A stretch of DNA of 27,013 nt, taken from positions 1 to 27,013 of the forward strand of contig JBAYJY010000051.1 in NCBI GenBank assembly GCA_041664945.1. Reading direction: 5' to 3'. The notes under the pieces were generated by a model, which was not told where the DNA came from, ran no database searches, and was given only the letters and a program-made list of their open reading frames with translations. Below are positions 6,907 through 14,340 of the stretch, in pieces. Each line of letters starts with the position of its first letter. The first letter of the stretch is position 1. The stretch is from JBAYJY01 sp041664945. GTDB lineage: Bacteria > UBP15 > UBA6099. The translations under genes and the position numbers were made by a program.

Positions 6907-7665
6907 TCAAATTCGCGGAGGAGTCTCGGGCGGTTTATTGCCGTTCGGGGATTTAGGGAAGTAGTCGGGGAGCAGCCGGAACTGGGAGTTGAAGATATCG
7001 TCGCGGACGGTGGGGCGTTCTTTTTCGAGCGAAGCGATGAGGTTGCGGACGAATTCGCGTTTTGAGGCCGATTCGGAGGGGCAGCGGGCGGCGGGCTCGG
7101 GGAAGTCGCGTTCGAGAGCGAAGCGGCGCATGAGCCGGTCGCGGATGTAATAGAGGGGCCGGATGAGGTGGATTTCGCCGCCGAAGAGCGGCTGGTCCGG
7201 CATCATGCAGCTTGTCTCGCTGTTGAGGAAAATATTCATGAGGAAGGTTTCGATTACGTCGTCGCGGTGGTGGCCGAGCGCGATCTTATTGCAGCCGAGG
7301 GCGGTTGCGGTATCGATCAGATGCTTGCGGCGCGCGCGCGAGCAGAGGTAGCAGACGCTTTTCTTTTTGCCTGTGGAAGCGGCGTAGATGCCGGTGTCCA
7401 CGACGCGGAGCGTGACGCCCTGAGAGGCGGCCCAGTCGACGATAGGTTGCGGATCGTCGCCGGGGAAGCCGGTGTGTATGTGTAAGAATTCGAGAGAGAA
7501 GTCTTTGGGGGCGTGAACGAACGGGCCGCGCAGCAGATGCATGAGCGCGAGGCTGTCCTTGCCGCCGGACACGGCGACGGCGACGCGGTCGCCGGGCGCG
7601 ATCATGGCGAAGTCGACGATCGCTTTCTCCATCCATTTTCGCAAGTGGCGTTCGAGAGGAGTCAT
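6907..7665 (-). CDS. ttcA: TtcA-like tRNA 2-thiocytidine synthetase (PP-loop ATPase)
   Basis: The 252-aa product has the PP-loop SGGKDS at residues 33-38, which binds ATP and adenylates the target cytidine. It also has a CYLC pair (Cys 105 and 108) in a CxxCSRxRR context and GHHRDDVIETFLMN at 131-144, the TtcA/TilS-family signature. TtcA thiolates C32 of some tRNAs using a [4Fe-4S] cluster held by the CxxC pair and a third Cys; Cys195 (AARCPSES) is in the right place to be that third ligand. The C-terminal tail after 225 is Pro/Asn-rich and probably disordered. The start ATG 7665 lies 12 bp after the stop codon of a small zinc-ribbon gene, with no clear ribosome-binding site of its own, which suggests coupled translation. 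The PP-loop family is certain; the exact tRNA modification is likely but untested. Confidence 0.85.
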   Translation of the reverse strand: MTPLERHLRKWMEKAIVDFAMIAPGDRVAVAVSGGKDSLALMHLLRGPFVHAPKDFSLEFLHIHTGFPGDDPQPIVDWAASQGVTLRVVDTGIYAASTGKKKSVCYLCSRARRKHLIDTATALGCNKIALGHHRDDVIETFLMNIFLNSETSCMMPDQPLFGGEIHLIRPLYYIRDRLMRRFALERDFPEPAARCPSESASKREFVRNLIASLEKERPTVRDDIFNSQFRLLPDYFPKSPNGNKPPETPPRI

Positions 7666-7677
7666 GATGTGGCAGCT

Positions 7678-7944
7678 CTATTTCGAGCGCTTTTTGCGGA
7701 TCGGCCGGAAAGTAAATTTCGGCGCTCCGCAGACGGTGCAGAAGTTCGGGCATTTTTCGGACGGATAGAGGGAGTTGTTGCCGGTCAGTTCGCAGAGCCG
7801 GCATTCGTAGGAGGCCACTTCGCGCAGGTCCGCTCCGCAGCGGCCGCAGAACGCGCCGGTCTGGCCCTCGTGCCCGCATTTCGCGCGCGACTCCTTCAGC
7901 GGAGCCAACTCTTTCTCTATGAATGCGACTATTTCCTTTATCAT
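7678..7944 (-). CDS. Small zinc-ribbon protein upstream of ttcA
   Basis: The 88-aa product begins with an amphipathic helix (MIKEIVAFIEKELAPLKESRAK), followed by a Cys-rich region with CGHEGQTGAFCGRCG, ECRLC and CPNFCTVCG. The paired cysteines fit two zinc ribbons. It ends in a Lys/Arg-rich tail (RPIRKKRSK) suited to nucleic acid contact. A longer frame reaches 8181, but its upstream part is translated from non-coding repeats (8001-8142). ATG 7944 is preferred because a strong promoter ends 9 nt before it. The gene is 12 bp from ttcA, so it is probably co-transcribed and may be an accessory subunit for tRNA binding or sulfur transfer; that is inference. I do not recognise a named family. Confidence 0.65.
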   Translation of the reverse strand: MIKEIVAFIEKELAPLKESRAKCGHEGQTGAFCGRCGADLREVASYECRLCELTGNNSLYPSEKCPNFCTVCGAPKFTFRPIRKKRSK

Positions 7945-7953
7945 ATCGCCCGC

Positions 7954-7983
7954 ATTATAAGGCTGATGTAAAACCTTCGTCAA
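7954..7983 (-). promoter_or_regulatory. Strong promoter of the zinc-ribbon/ttcA operon, near-leaderless
   Basis: On the minus strand TTGACG (7983-7978) is 18 bp from a perfect TATAAT (7959-7954). Only 9 nt separate the -10 box from ATG 7944, so transcription would begin 0 to 3 nt before the start codon. No ribosome-binding site fits in such a leader, implying a leaderless message. Confidence 0.65.
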
Positions 7984-8000
7984 CTTTGAAGCGCGACACC

Positions 8001-8142
8001 GTCTTTGCGAGGAGCGAAGCGACGAAGCAATCCGGAACAAATAATCGTCATTGCGAGGAAGCTTTCGTTTGGCTGACGAAGCAATCCCGACCTCAATTCC
8101 TATCTCCATGTCCGGGGTTGCTTCGCTTCGCTCGCAATGACG
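8001..8142. repeat. Cluster of three CATTGCGAG...GAAGCAATC-type repeats
   Basis: Copy 1 (8001-8034) and copy 2 (8046-8088) run in the same direction: TTGCGAGGA near the start and GACGAAGCAATCC at the end. Copy 3 (8114-8142) is inverted (GGTTGCTTCGC ... CGCAATGACG). A fourth copy is at 10942-10978. The ends TTGCGAG and GCAATCC are conserved while the middle varies. Similar short elements are widespread in many bacterial genomes. No coding function. Confidence 0.8.
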
Positions 8143-8199
8143 TTTTTCGCTTGTTGTTTTAGCCCAAAGCCTAAGGCCCAACGCCTAATGCCGCTTTTT

Positions 8200-9768
8200 T
8201 TACGTAAAATATCCAAGCCCTTCGAGTCTGCGAGTCATAGCGGCGGCATCTTCAGCGTCGAGGCGGGCTTGACCGTTCGATTGCTTTCCCGCCGCTTCGT
8301 ATCGAACCGGATGCGAATCCATGAATTCCTGCGTGAAGATTTCAGTCAGAACGCGGCCGTCGAGGTTTTCCGGTATCGGTAATCCGTAACAATGGAGGAT
8401 AGTCGGCATAATATCGGTAATCCGAAACTTGTCGAATGAAACTCCGGCGCGTATCACCGGACCAGCGGCGATGAAGATGCCGTCGCGGATGTGGGTTCCC
8501 GTTTGCGCCTTAGTTGGAACATGCCACGGCGCCGATTCGATGAGCGGCGGGAATTTCGATACATCGGCCATAGTTCGGCAGCCGGGCGCGCACTCGATCA
8601 GCAGGTCCGGGGCCGACTCCATGCGAGGGCCTGAAAAAATGGATTCGCGTTTGTGCGCCTTCGCCGCGGGGCGGTAGCCTGTCAGAGGGTCCTGCCATTC
8701 GAGGAATCTGCGCGCAAGCTCGTCGCGAGCGCTCTCGTATTCCGCGCCGGGCGCGACAGTTCCGTGTGGGTTCCGGCCCTTGACATTGATGAAGATTTCG
8801 GCGAACGGGCCGACGAGCGCCGGCCCCATGAAGGCTCGCGTGCGACGCGGGTCGAACCCGAGTTTCGAAGGCGAATAATTCGGGTCCGGGGCGAGAGGAT
8901 CGCTCGCCTCCGGGCCGCCCGGCGACAGCCAGCCCCATTCCGCGAGCAGCCGGTTCGGAAAGAAAATCCAGCGCGCCGGCCCGAATCCGTGGTCGGAAAC
9001 GGCGAAAACCGTTGTTTCCGGCCCACCGAACGCCCGGAGAAGCGTCGCAAGCCCGGCGTCCGCCGCTTCGTATGCCTGCGGGATAGCCTGCGGCTCCCAC
9101 GCCGGATCGCACCGCGCGTTTGCAGGATGGCTTGTGTCCCACGAATGCCACATCCGGTGCTGCAACTCGTCTGTCGATGAGAACACGTACATCAGAAAAT
9201 CCGGTTGCGAGCCGGCGAACTCCAAAGCCGCGCGGGCGCGGTCTCCGTCCATTCGGATCCGCGCGTTGACCTCGCGGCGAGGTTCGATAAAATAGCCGTC
9301 CCGAAGTTCCGATTTCGAGTCCAGCCAGCGTCCTATTTCGGAAATAGTCTGTTTGCGTTCGGGCGGAAAGACGTCTTCGCCGGGGCCCGGCAGGCCGCTG
9401 ATCATGAACCCGTCGAGCGGTTCGGCGGGGTAGGTGACCGGAACGTTGACGACTCCGGCGCTGAGCCCGCGGCGGTTGAGGGCATGCCAGATTTTTTCGG
9501 CGCGCACGGCGCCGGGAGGCAGCGGCAGATTGCGCAGGTCGGGCTGCATCTCGAAAAAATTGAAGACGCCGTGTTTTCCGGGCAGCGCGCCGGTCGACAT
9601 GGAGGACCAAGCCGGGGCCGAGTGCCAGGGAACGGTCGATTCGAGCGCCGCGCGGCAGCCGCGCGCGGAGAGAGAGGCCAGATTCGGCAGCCGGCCCGCC
9701 CGCATCAGAGGCGCCAGCGCCGACTCCGTCCCGCCGTCTATGCCGTACAAGATCACTTTCGCCGCCAT
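8200..9768 (-). CDS. Alkaline-phosphatase-superfamily hydrolase (type I phosphodiesterase / NPP-like)
   Basis: The 522-aa product has the layout of nucleotide pyrophosphatase/phosphodiesterase-like members of the alkaline phosphatase superfamily. GIDGG (Asp11) is the first metal site. VPWHSAPAWSSMSTGALPGKHG (46-67) holds the nucleophile position, SDHGFG the second metal site, and TGTHIRDGIFIAAGP a late metal-binding His. Ser50 stands where NPP enzymes usually have Thr. No signal peptide is seen, so it should act in the cytoplasm, hydrolysing a phosphodiester or phosphomonoester bond in an unknown nucleotide or lipid head group. A perfect TATAAT at 9781-9776 lies 7 nt before ATG 9768, without a recognisable -35. 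The gene stands alone between ttcA and the L,D-transpeptidase. Superfamily certain; substrate unknown. Confidence 0.85.
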   Translation of the reverse strand: MAAKVILYGIDGGTESALAPLMRAGRLPNLASLSARGCRAALESTVPWHSAPAWSSMSTGALPGKHGVFNFFEMQPDLRNLPLPPGAVRAEKIWHALNRRGLSAGVVNVPVTYPAEPLDGFMISGLPGPGEDVFPPERKQTISEIGRWLDSKSELRDGYFIEPRREVNARIRMDGDRARAALEFAGSQPDFLMYVFSSTDELQHRMWHSWDTSHPANARCDPAWEPQAIPQAYEAADAGLATLLRAFGGPETTVFAVSDHGFGPARWIFFPNRLLAEWGWLSPGGPEASDPLAPDPNYSPSKLGFDPRRTRAFMGPALVGPFAEIFINVKGRNPHGTVAPGAEYESARDELARRFLEWQDPLTGYRPAAKAHKRESIFSGPRMESAPDLLIECAPGCRTMADVSKFPPLIESAPWHVPTKAQTGTHIRDGIFIAAGPVIRAGVSFDKFRITDIMPTILHCYGLPIPENLDGRVLTEIFTQEFMDSHPVRYEAAGKQSNGQARLDAEDAAAMTRRLEGLGYFT

Positions 9769-9853
9769 GCGGAATATTATAGCGCCTCTTCCGGCAAATA
9801 ATTACGATGTTTCGGGCAACATTGCGGGCGGCGCGCTTAATAGAGAGCAAAAC

Positions 9854-9890
9854 ATTTAACCCGAAGCCTAATGGCGGATTCGGGTTAAAT
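9854..9890 (-). terminator. 12-bp perfect hairpin between ldt and the phosphatase gene
   Basis: ATTTAACCCGAA (9854-9865) and TTCGGGTTAAAT (9879-9890) form a perfect 12-bp stem with a 13-nt loop. On the minus strand it follows the L,D-transpeptidase gene and is succeeded by GTTTTGCTC, a weak T-tract, so it may terminate that transcript. A shorter stem with the same AACCCG/CGGGTT heart is in the nag leader at 14354-14369. Confidence 0.5.
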
Positions 9891-9965
9891 ATCGAATAAC
9901 GAACAAGGAACCGGGGAATAGCGAAGGAATGCAAAGGAATTTCATCATTCGAAATTCGGCGTTGG
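9887..9965. repeat. Diverged dispersed intergenic repeat, copy b
   Basis: This is the second copy of the element at 845-924, with the shared blocks in the same order and several substitutions. It continues into an ATATTCGATATTC palindrome (9966-9978). The rest of the 252-bp gap to 10020 holds no gene. Confidence 0.5.
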
Positions 9966-10020
9966 ATATTCGATATTCTATTTTATTTCCGCGCGCAGAG
10001 CTATGGAGCGCCGCCGCTGT

Positions 10021-10815
10021 TTAAAAATCCCCGAAAACATATATTCCTTTTTTGTCGACGCTGAAGCGCGGCGGGGTTTTCGTCCGCTCGAACGCGAGAT
10101 AGCCCGGACGCAGATTGCTCCAGAATGAAAGCAGTCCCTTATCCGCGCCGGCCTCGTTCTTCAGTTCGGCCATTCCCGCGGCGTCCATGCGCAGAGGGAA
10201 GATGTTGACGCGTATCGGCGCCGCGCCGCGGTTCCTCGTATCGACCGCAGTCACGTACAGTTCCTCTATGAATTCGTCAGTCAGCGGGATGCAGCCGATG
10301 GTCACGCAGTTGCCGTGAATGTATATGTCGCCGCCGGGATGTTTTTTGTCGCTCAGTATTTTATCGGACGCGTTCGGGTAGTTGACGCGCAGCGACATGT
10401 GGTAGCCGCTCGTCGGGTTGAAGTTCGCGATTTCATAGAAGCCCTCCGGAACCTGGCCGTCGCCTTCCATGCGTTTCGGTCCGACGGCGCCCGACGCCGC
10501 GCAGATGCCGTATGTTTTTATTAACGTGAATTCCTTTTGGCCCTTGCCGCGCGCCCACATCTCGACTTCGCCCGGCGCGGACCACGCTTTGTCTCTGTAA
10601 ACAGTTTTGAAAACGCGCAGAAACAACTCTTCCGGCGGGTAGGAGACCTTTTTCTCCCTGAACAGCGCCTTCACGGCGGATTCCTTGTGAGAGTAGGCGT
10701 TCCGCACACGCTGGAATTTCAGTTGCTGCGACTTGAAATCGGCGCGCGATTCAGCCGCCGCGCCGAAAACGAGAGCGGTTAGAAGCGTGAAGCAAATCAG
10801 TTCGTGAAATCGCAT
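10021..10815 (-). CDS. YafK-like L,D-transpeptidase-family protein (periplasmic)
   Basis: The 264-aa product has a signal peptide (MRFHELICFTLLTALVFGAAAESRA) and a YkuD-type catalytic core. The core runs from QVPEGFYEIANFNP through HMSLRVNYPN to IHGNCVTIGCIPLTDEFIEELY. The catalytic Cys175 sits in the GC of H-G-x-C-x3-G-C, with His167 upstream. The extra Cys170 and the GCIPLTD ending are typical of the YafK/DpaA branch, whose E. coli member cuts Lpp-peptidoglycan links rather than forming 3-3 cross-links. It therefore acts on peptidoglycan stem peptides in the periplasm, either as transpeptidase or hydrolase. ATG 10815 is preceded by CAGGTG at good spacing. It is downstream of nagA on the same strand, though repeats and 168 bp separate them. 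Family sure; choice of reaction not. Confidence 0.88.
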   Translation of the reverse strand: MRFHELICFTLLTALVFGAAAESRADFKSQQLKFQRVRNAYSHKESAVKALFREKKVSYPPEELFLRVFKTVYRDKAWSAPGEVEMWARGKGQKEFTLIKTYGICAASGAVGPKRMEGDGQVPEGFYEIANFNPTSGYHMSLRVNYPNASDKILSDKKHPGGDIYIHGNCVTIGCIPLTDEFIEELYVTAVDTRNRGAAPIRVNIFPLRMDAAGMAELKNEAGADKGLLSFWSNLRPGYLAFERTKTPPRFSVDKKGIYVFGDF

Positions 10816-10867
10816 TTTTCACCTGTGTAGGGCACAGCATGCCGCGCCCCCGCAAAAACCCTTTTTT

Positions 10868-10902
10868 CGCTGTATTCGAGTTCTGAATTCTGTCTGTTAT
10901 TT
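10868..10902. repeat. TTCTGA-type short repeat, copy 1
   Basis: CGCTGTATTCGAGTTCTGAA continuing into TTCTGTCTGTT closely matches 12262-12295 downstream (TGCTGTATTCTGAGTTCTGA...). Both lie just outside the ends of nagA. Non-coding. Confidence 0.5.
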
Positions 10903-10941
10903 GATTTTTCTCCCTGCGGCAAAGTTATTGTAATCGAGTTT

Positions 10942-10978
10942 GGGATTGCTTCGTCACTGTGTTCCTCGCAATGACGGG
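10942..10978. repeat. Fourth copy of the CATTGCGAG...GAAGCAATC repeat, inverted
   Basis: GGGATTGCTTCGTCAC at the left and TCCTCGCAATGACGG at the right reproduce the ends of the repeats at 8001-8142 in reverse orientation. It lies 6 bp beyond the nagA stop codon. Confidence 0.75.
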
Positions 10979-10983
10979 TTTGA

Positions 10984-12186
10984 TCATTTTCCTTTTTCGT
11001 AGACGCAGGCGCCTGCGATGAAGGTGGCGGCGCAGGAGAAATCGGGTTCGAAGACAGCGATGTCGGCCGCTTTTCCGGCCGCGAGCTCGCCGGCCTTGTC
11101 GGACATTTTAATCGCGCGGAGTCCGTTGAACGAAGCCATTCTGAACGCCTGTTCCGGAGGCAGGCCGATTTTTCCGACCGCATTTTTCACGGCGGCATTC
11201 AGGGTTAGCACGCTGCCCGCCATCGTGCCGTCGGGCGTTTTGGCGGCGCCGTTTTTCACGGTGACTTTGAAGCCCCAGACGTTGTATTCGCCGTCGCCTT
11301 GTCCGGCGGCGTGAATCGCGTCGGTTATAAGAACGATCTTGTCCGTTGATTTTAGTTTAACCGCCATTTTGACGGAATCGAAATTGACATGTTTGCCGTC
11401 GAGGATGATCTCGACAGTTATGTCGGGATTCATGAGGGCGGCGAAAGCGCAGCCGGGCTCGCGCTGGTGGAAGGGGCGCGAGGCGTTGAACAGATGAGTG
11501 AAGTGGGTAGCGCCGCGCCGGATCGCTTCGTTGGTTTGTTCGGCGTCGGCGTCGCTGTGGCCGATGGAGGGCAGGGCGCCTGCGGCGACGAGGCGGTCGA
11601 TGAGCTCCATGCCGCCCTCGATTTCGGGCGCGACGGTCATAATCTTCAGCGTGTCGCCGGCTTCGGCGAATATTTCGTCAAGTTCTTTTTCCTTCGGGTT
11701 GCGGATGCACATCGGCAGGTGGGCGCCGGGCCGTTTGGAGCTGATGTATGGGCCTTCGATGTTGACGCCGAGGATGCGGGCGCCGTCGGGCGACGGGGCG
11801 TCGGCCGCTTTGCCGCCATAGGCGCCGGATGCTTGGCGCGCCATCGCGTCTTTCGCGGCTTTGACCGCGGCGATGACCTGTGCGTGAGGCAGCGAAACCG
11901 ATGTCGGCAGGAAGGCGGTGACGCCGAGGCCGACGAGCGAGCGAGCCATTTTCAGCAGTTCGTCGGCGTTCATGAATCCCCAGAAGCCGCCGTTGCCGTG
12001 TATGTGTATGTCGCAGAGGCCGGGCGCGATCCAGCCGCCCCGCGCGTCGAATCCGTTCTGTTTCAGTTCCGCCGGCGGCTCGCCTTCAAACACGCCCCCG
12101 ATCAGTCCGCCGTCCATGACGACATAGCCGATCGGCAATATCCTGTCCGCCGTGACAACCTTGCCGTTGTATATCGCTGATTTCAT
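10984..12186 (-). CDS. nagA: N-acetylglucosamine-6-phosphate deacetylase
   Basis: NagA removes acetate from GlcNAc-6-phosphate to give glucosamine-6-phosphate, the first committed step of amino-sugar salvage. The 400-aa product shows the amidohydrolase pattern: PGLCDIHIHG (His61, His63), EGPYIS with metal ligand Glu144, IGHSDA (His210), THLFNAS (His231) and the catalytic Asp289 in LITDA. The start is placed at ATG 12186 because the in-frame TTG at 12228 adds 14 residues unlike the family N-terminus; GGAG lies somewhat far upstream. It is downstream of a SIS-domain deaminase gene on the same strand, separated by 139 bp of repeat-like sequence with a C9 run. Together they would convert GlcNAc-6-P to fructose-6-P. 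Confident call. Confidence 0.95.
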   Translation of the reverse strand: MKSAIYNGKVVTADRILPIGYVVMDGGLIGGVFEGEPPAELKQNGFDARGGWIAPGLCDIHIHGNGGFWGFMNADELLKMARSLVGLGVTAFLPTSVSLPHAQVIAAVKAAKDAMARQASGAYGGKAADAPSPDGARILGVNIEGPYISSKRPGAHLPMCIRNPKEKELDEIFAEAGDTLKIMTVAPEIEGGMELIDRLVAAGALPSIGHSDADAEQTNEAIRRGATHFTHLFNASRPFHQREPGCAFAALMNPDITVEIILDGKHVNFDSVKMAVKLKSTDKIVLITDAIHAAGQGDGEYNVWGFKVTVKNGAAKTPDGTMAGSVLTLNAAVKNAVGKIGLPPEQAFRMASFNGLRAIKMSDKAGELAAGKAADIAVFEPDFSCAATFIAGACVYEKGK

Positions 12187-12261
12187 GATGATATCTGTTG
12201 CTCCGTCTTTAAGAATTTGTTTGCCCAACTGCCGGCTACCAGTCTCTGTTTTTGATCTTTT

Positions 12262-12310
12262 GCTGTATTCTGAGTTCTGAGTTCTGTCTTCTGCTTTAGT
12301 TCCCCCCCCC
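12262..12310. repeat. TTCTGA-type short repeat copy 2, with C9 tract
   Basis: This is the second copy of the element at 10868-10902 (TGCTGTATTC, GAGTTCTGA twice, TTCTGTCTTCTG), ending in a run of nine C at 12302-12310. It fills the gap between nagA and the SIS-domain gene. The homopolymer could be length-variable, but it is outside coding sequence. Confidence 0.5.
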
Positions 12311-12325
12311 AGTTACCAGCTGCTT

Positions 12326-13363
12326 TTAAAAGGTCTGCGTCACTTTCTTCAGGAAGCGCGGATTGTCTGGATCGATTCCGCGCGCCTGAGAGAGCGCGTT
12401 AGCGAAGAACTGGAACGGAACGATATAGAAGAGCGGGCTGATCGTTTCGTCGACATCGACCGGAACCGCGACCGCCTTCGAGGCGATTTTGAGAGTGGCT
12501 TTTCGAGACGAGATGATGACGGTTTCGAGAAGTTTTTCGTTCAGTTCGAGGCAGAGGTCGTGTAGCGGGGCGGCCATCTTGCCGGGCGGCACGCAGACGA
12601 AAGTCGGGAAGCCGGCGCCGGTCATGGCGATGGGGCCGTGCTGGAAGTCTGCGGTGCTGAACGGCTGGGCGACGACGTAGCTCGTCTCCATCAGCTTGAG
12701 AGCCGCCTCGCGCACTGTAGAGTAGTTGAAGCCGCGGCCGATGATCACGCAGCGGTCCATGTAGCGGTAGCGTTCGCAGAGCGCGGTGATGAAGGGCTCC
12801 ATGGAGAGCATTTTGTCCATCTGTTCGGGCGCGCGGGCGAGCTGGTCGAGAAACTTTTTGTCATCGTTCAGGGCGCCTGAGAGCATCATGAGAGCGAGGA
12901 GTTCGCAAGTGTATGTTTTAGTGGCGGCGAGTCCCTTTTCGAGGCCGGCGCGAAGGAGAATGACATCGTCGGCGACCTTGGTGATGCCGGAGCCGGCGGT
13001 GTTGGTGATGCCGATCGTGTATGCGCCGGTTTTGCGGGCTGAGTCGAGCGACTCGTTGATGTCCGTGCCCTCGCCGGATTGAGAGATGCCGATGACGACG
13101 GCGGTCTTCATGTTCGGGTGGCGTCCGTAAACGGTGTGAATGGAGGGCGCGGTGAGCGAGCATGGCAGTCCGTTTGCGTATTCGAAAAGGTATTTGCCGA
13201 AAGTGGCGGCGTTGTCGGAGCTGCCGCGGGCGGCCATCTCGAAAAGAGTCGGGTTGTGTTTTCTGATGCGCGCGGCGATGGCGGCGATATTTTTCCGTTC
13301 GCCTTTCCAGAGTTTTGCGAGAGCGGAGGGCTGTTCGCGGATTTCGTCAAGCATCTTGCTCAT
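12326..13363 (-). CDS. Tandem SIS-domain protein, probable glucosamine-6-phosphate deaminase (NagB-II type)
   Basis: The 345-aa product contains two sugar isomerase (SIS) domains, like the C-terminal isomerase half of GlmS but without the glutaminase domain. The phosphosugar-binding signatures are ARGSSDNA (45-52), ISQSGEGTDI (93-102) and LEKGLAATKTYTCELLALMM. The second domain has GRGFNYSTVREAALKLMET and FQHGPIAM. Stand-alone proteins of this form include NagB-II deaminases, which convert glucosamine-6-P to fructose-6-P and ammonia, and AgaS-type relatives. The nagA gene next to it favours NagB-II. A GAGG precedes ATG 13363 by 7 nt. The start codon overlaps the stop of the upstream PfkB gene in ATGA (13360-13363), so the two are translated together. 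Fold and sugar-phosphate binding are sure; the reaction is inferred from context. Confidence 0.85.
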   Translation of the reverse strand: MSKMLDEIREQPSALAKLWKGERKNIAAIAARIRKHNPTLFEMAARGSSDNAATFGKYLFEYANGLPCSLTAPSIHTVYGRHPNMKTAVVIGISQSGEGTDINESLDSARKTGAYTIGITNTAGSGITKVADDVILLRAGLEKGLAATKTYTCELLALMMLSGALNDDKKFLDQLARAPEQMDKMLSMEPFITALCERYRYMDRCVIIGRGFNYSTVREAALKLMETSYVVAQPFSTADFQHGPIAMTGAGFPTFVCVPPGKMAAPLHDLCLELNEKLLETVIISSRKATLKIASKAVAVPVDVDETISPLFYIVPFQFFANALSQARGIDPDNPRFLKKVTQTF

Positions 13364-14334
13364 GTTGAGACCTCATCATAGTTGATTTTCAGGCTGAGTG
13401 AGACCGCGGCCTGAGTCGGGAAATCTTTAGCGGGCGAACCGGCGGCGGCGGTAGCGAAAGAGTTGGCGACCGCGAAAGTGACCGCTTCGGGAAGCGGAGC
13501 GCCGGAGGTGAGCGCGAAAGCGAGTCCGGCGGCGAAAGCGTCTTCGGAGTCCGCCGGGAAAGGGATTTTAGACATCGGGGGCGGAAAAAACAAGGAGGCG
13601 CGCAAAGCGGATGAAGCTGCGGCGCCCTGGCGGCCGAGGTAGATCGCGGCAGAACCCGCGCCGCGCTTGAGCAGAAAGTTGAGCGCCTCGTTGGCGCCGT
13701 CAAGGGAGTCGGCCTTAATGTGAGTGAGGGCCAGCGCTTCGGCGGCGTTGACGATCAGCGCGTCGAGCTGAGGGATGAGCGCTGCCGGGAGGCGATCGGG
13801 CGGCGAGGCGAGGGCCATAACTGGAACGCCGTAATGGTGAGCCATGTCGACGGCGAATTTGAAGGTGTCTTCCGGGATGTCGGGCGCGACGATCATCAGC
13901 TCGCAGGCGGAGATCAGGGCGCGGGCTGAAAAGAGCGGCGTGCGGGACATGTTCGAGAATACGCCGCCGGAGATGACGCGAGCGCCGCCGCCCTGCTCGT
14001 CGCGAAGCGAATGGGTGACATCGGTGCGCGCGTTTTCGACGCGTTCGACGTGGTCCACGTTGACGCGGCGAGCCTGAAGGTCTGCGATCAACTGGGAGCC
14101 GGTCTGGTCCAGGCCGACGCTTGAGAGAAAGAAGACGCGGCAGCCGAGAGCGGCGAGATCTGAAGCGACGGCGATGGCGCGGCCTCCGGGGCCGTTCAGC
14201 AACGCGCGCGAATAGACGGTTTCGCCCTGCGAGGGAAAACTCGGCACGGAGAACGACATCTCCACGCATGCGCCGCCCACCACCGCTATGTGCGGCTTGT
14301 GCGTCGTTTGTAATTTCATCTTCAGCATCTTCAT
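13360..14334 (-). CDS. PfkB/ribokinase-fold protein with degenerate active-site motif
   Basis: The 324-aa product has the ribokinase (PfkB) fold: VVGGACVEMSFSVPSFPSQGETV at the N-terminus, GPGGRAIAVASDLAALG (48-64), VIVN-type NAAEA (N196, E199) and a C-terminal DAFAAGLAFALTSGAPLPEAVTFA. Active kinases have (D/T)TGAGD at the anion hole and catalytic base. Here the equivalent is ADSED (261-265), which keeps Asp265 but loses both glycines. The usual Asn of the GGxGAN sugar-binding motif is also absent. It is first in the nag cluster and overlaps the SIS-domain gene by 4 bp. It may be an amino-sugar kinase with unusual chemistry, or a catalytically dead sugar sensor. Starts at Met3 or Met6 are possible; none has a clear ribosome-binding site. 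Confidence 0.8.
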   Translation of the reverse strand: MKMLKMKLQTTHKPHIAVVGGACVEMSFSVPSFPSQGETVYSRALLNGPGGRAIAVASDLAALGCRVFFLSSVGLDQTGSQLIADLQARRVNVDHVERVENARTDVTHSLRDEQGGGARVISGGVFSNMSRTPLFSARALISACELMIVAPDIPEDTFKFAVDMAHHYGVPVMALASPPDRLPAALIPQLDALIVNAAEALALTHIKADSLDGANEALNFLLKRGAGSAAIYLGRQGAAASSALRASLFFPPPMSKIPFPADSEDAFAAGLAFALTSGAPLPEAVTFAVANSFATAAAGSPAKDFPTQAAVSLSLKINYDEVST

Positions 14335-14340
14335 GGCCCG

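Noticed and set aside
8001..8142. Possible CRISPR array
   Set aside because: Only three imperfect copies, one inverted, with irregular spacing and no cas genes.
7945..8181. N-terminal extension of the zinc-ribbon protein
   Set aside because: The added residues are translated from non-coding CATTGCGAG-type repeats, and the likely promoter lies inside the extension.
8510..9934. 474-codon minus-strand frame overlapping the phosphatase gene in another frame
   Set aside because: Arg-rich shadow of the phosphatase gene, which carries all the superfamily motifs.
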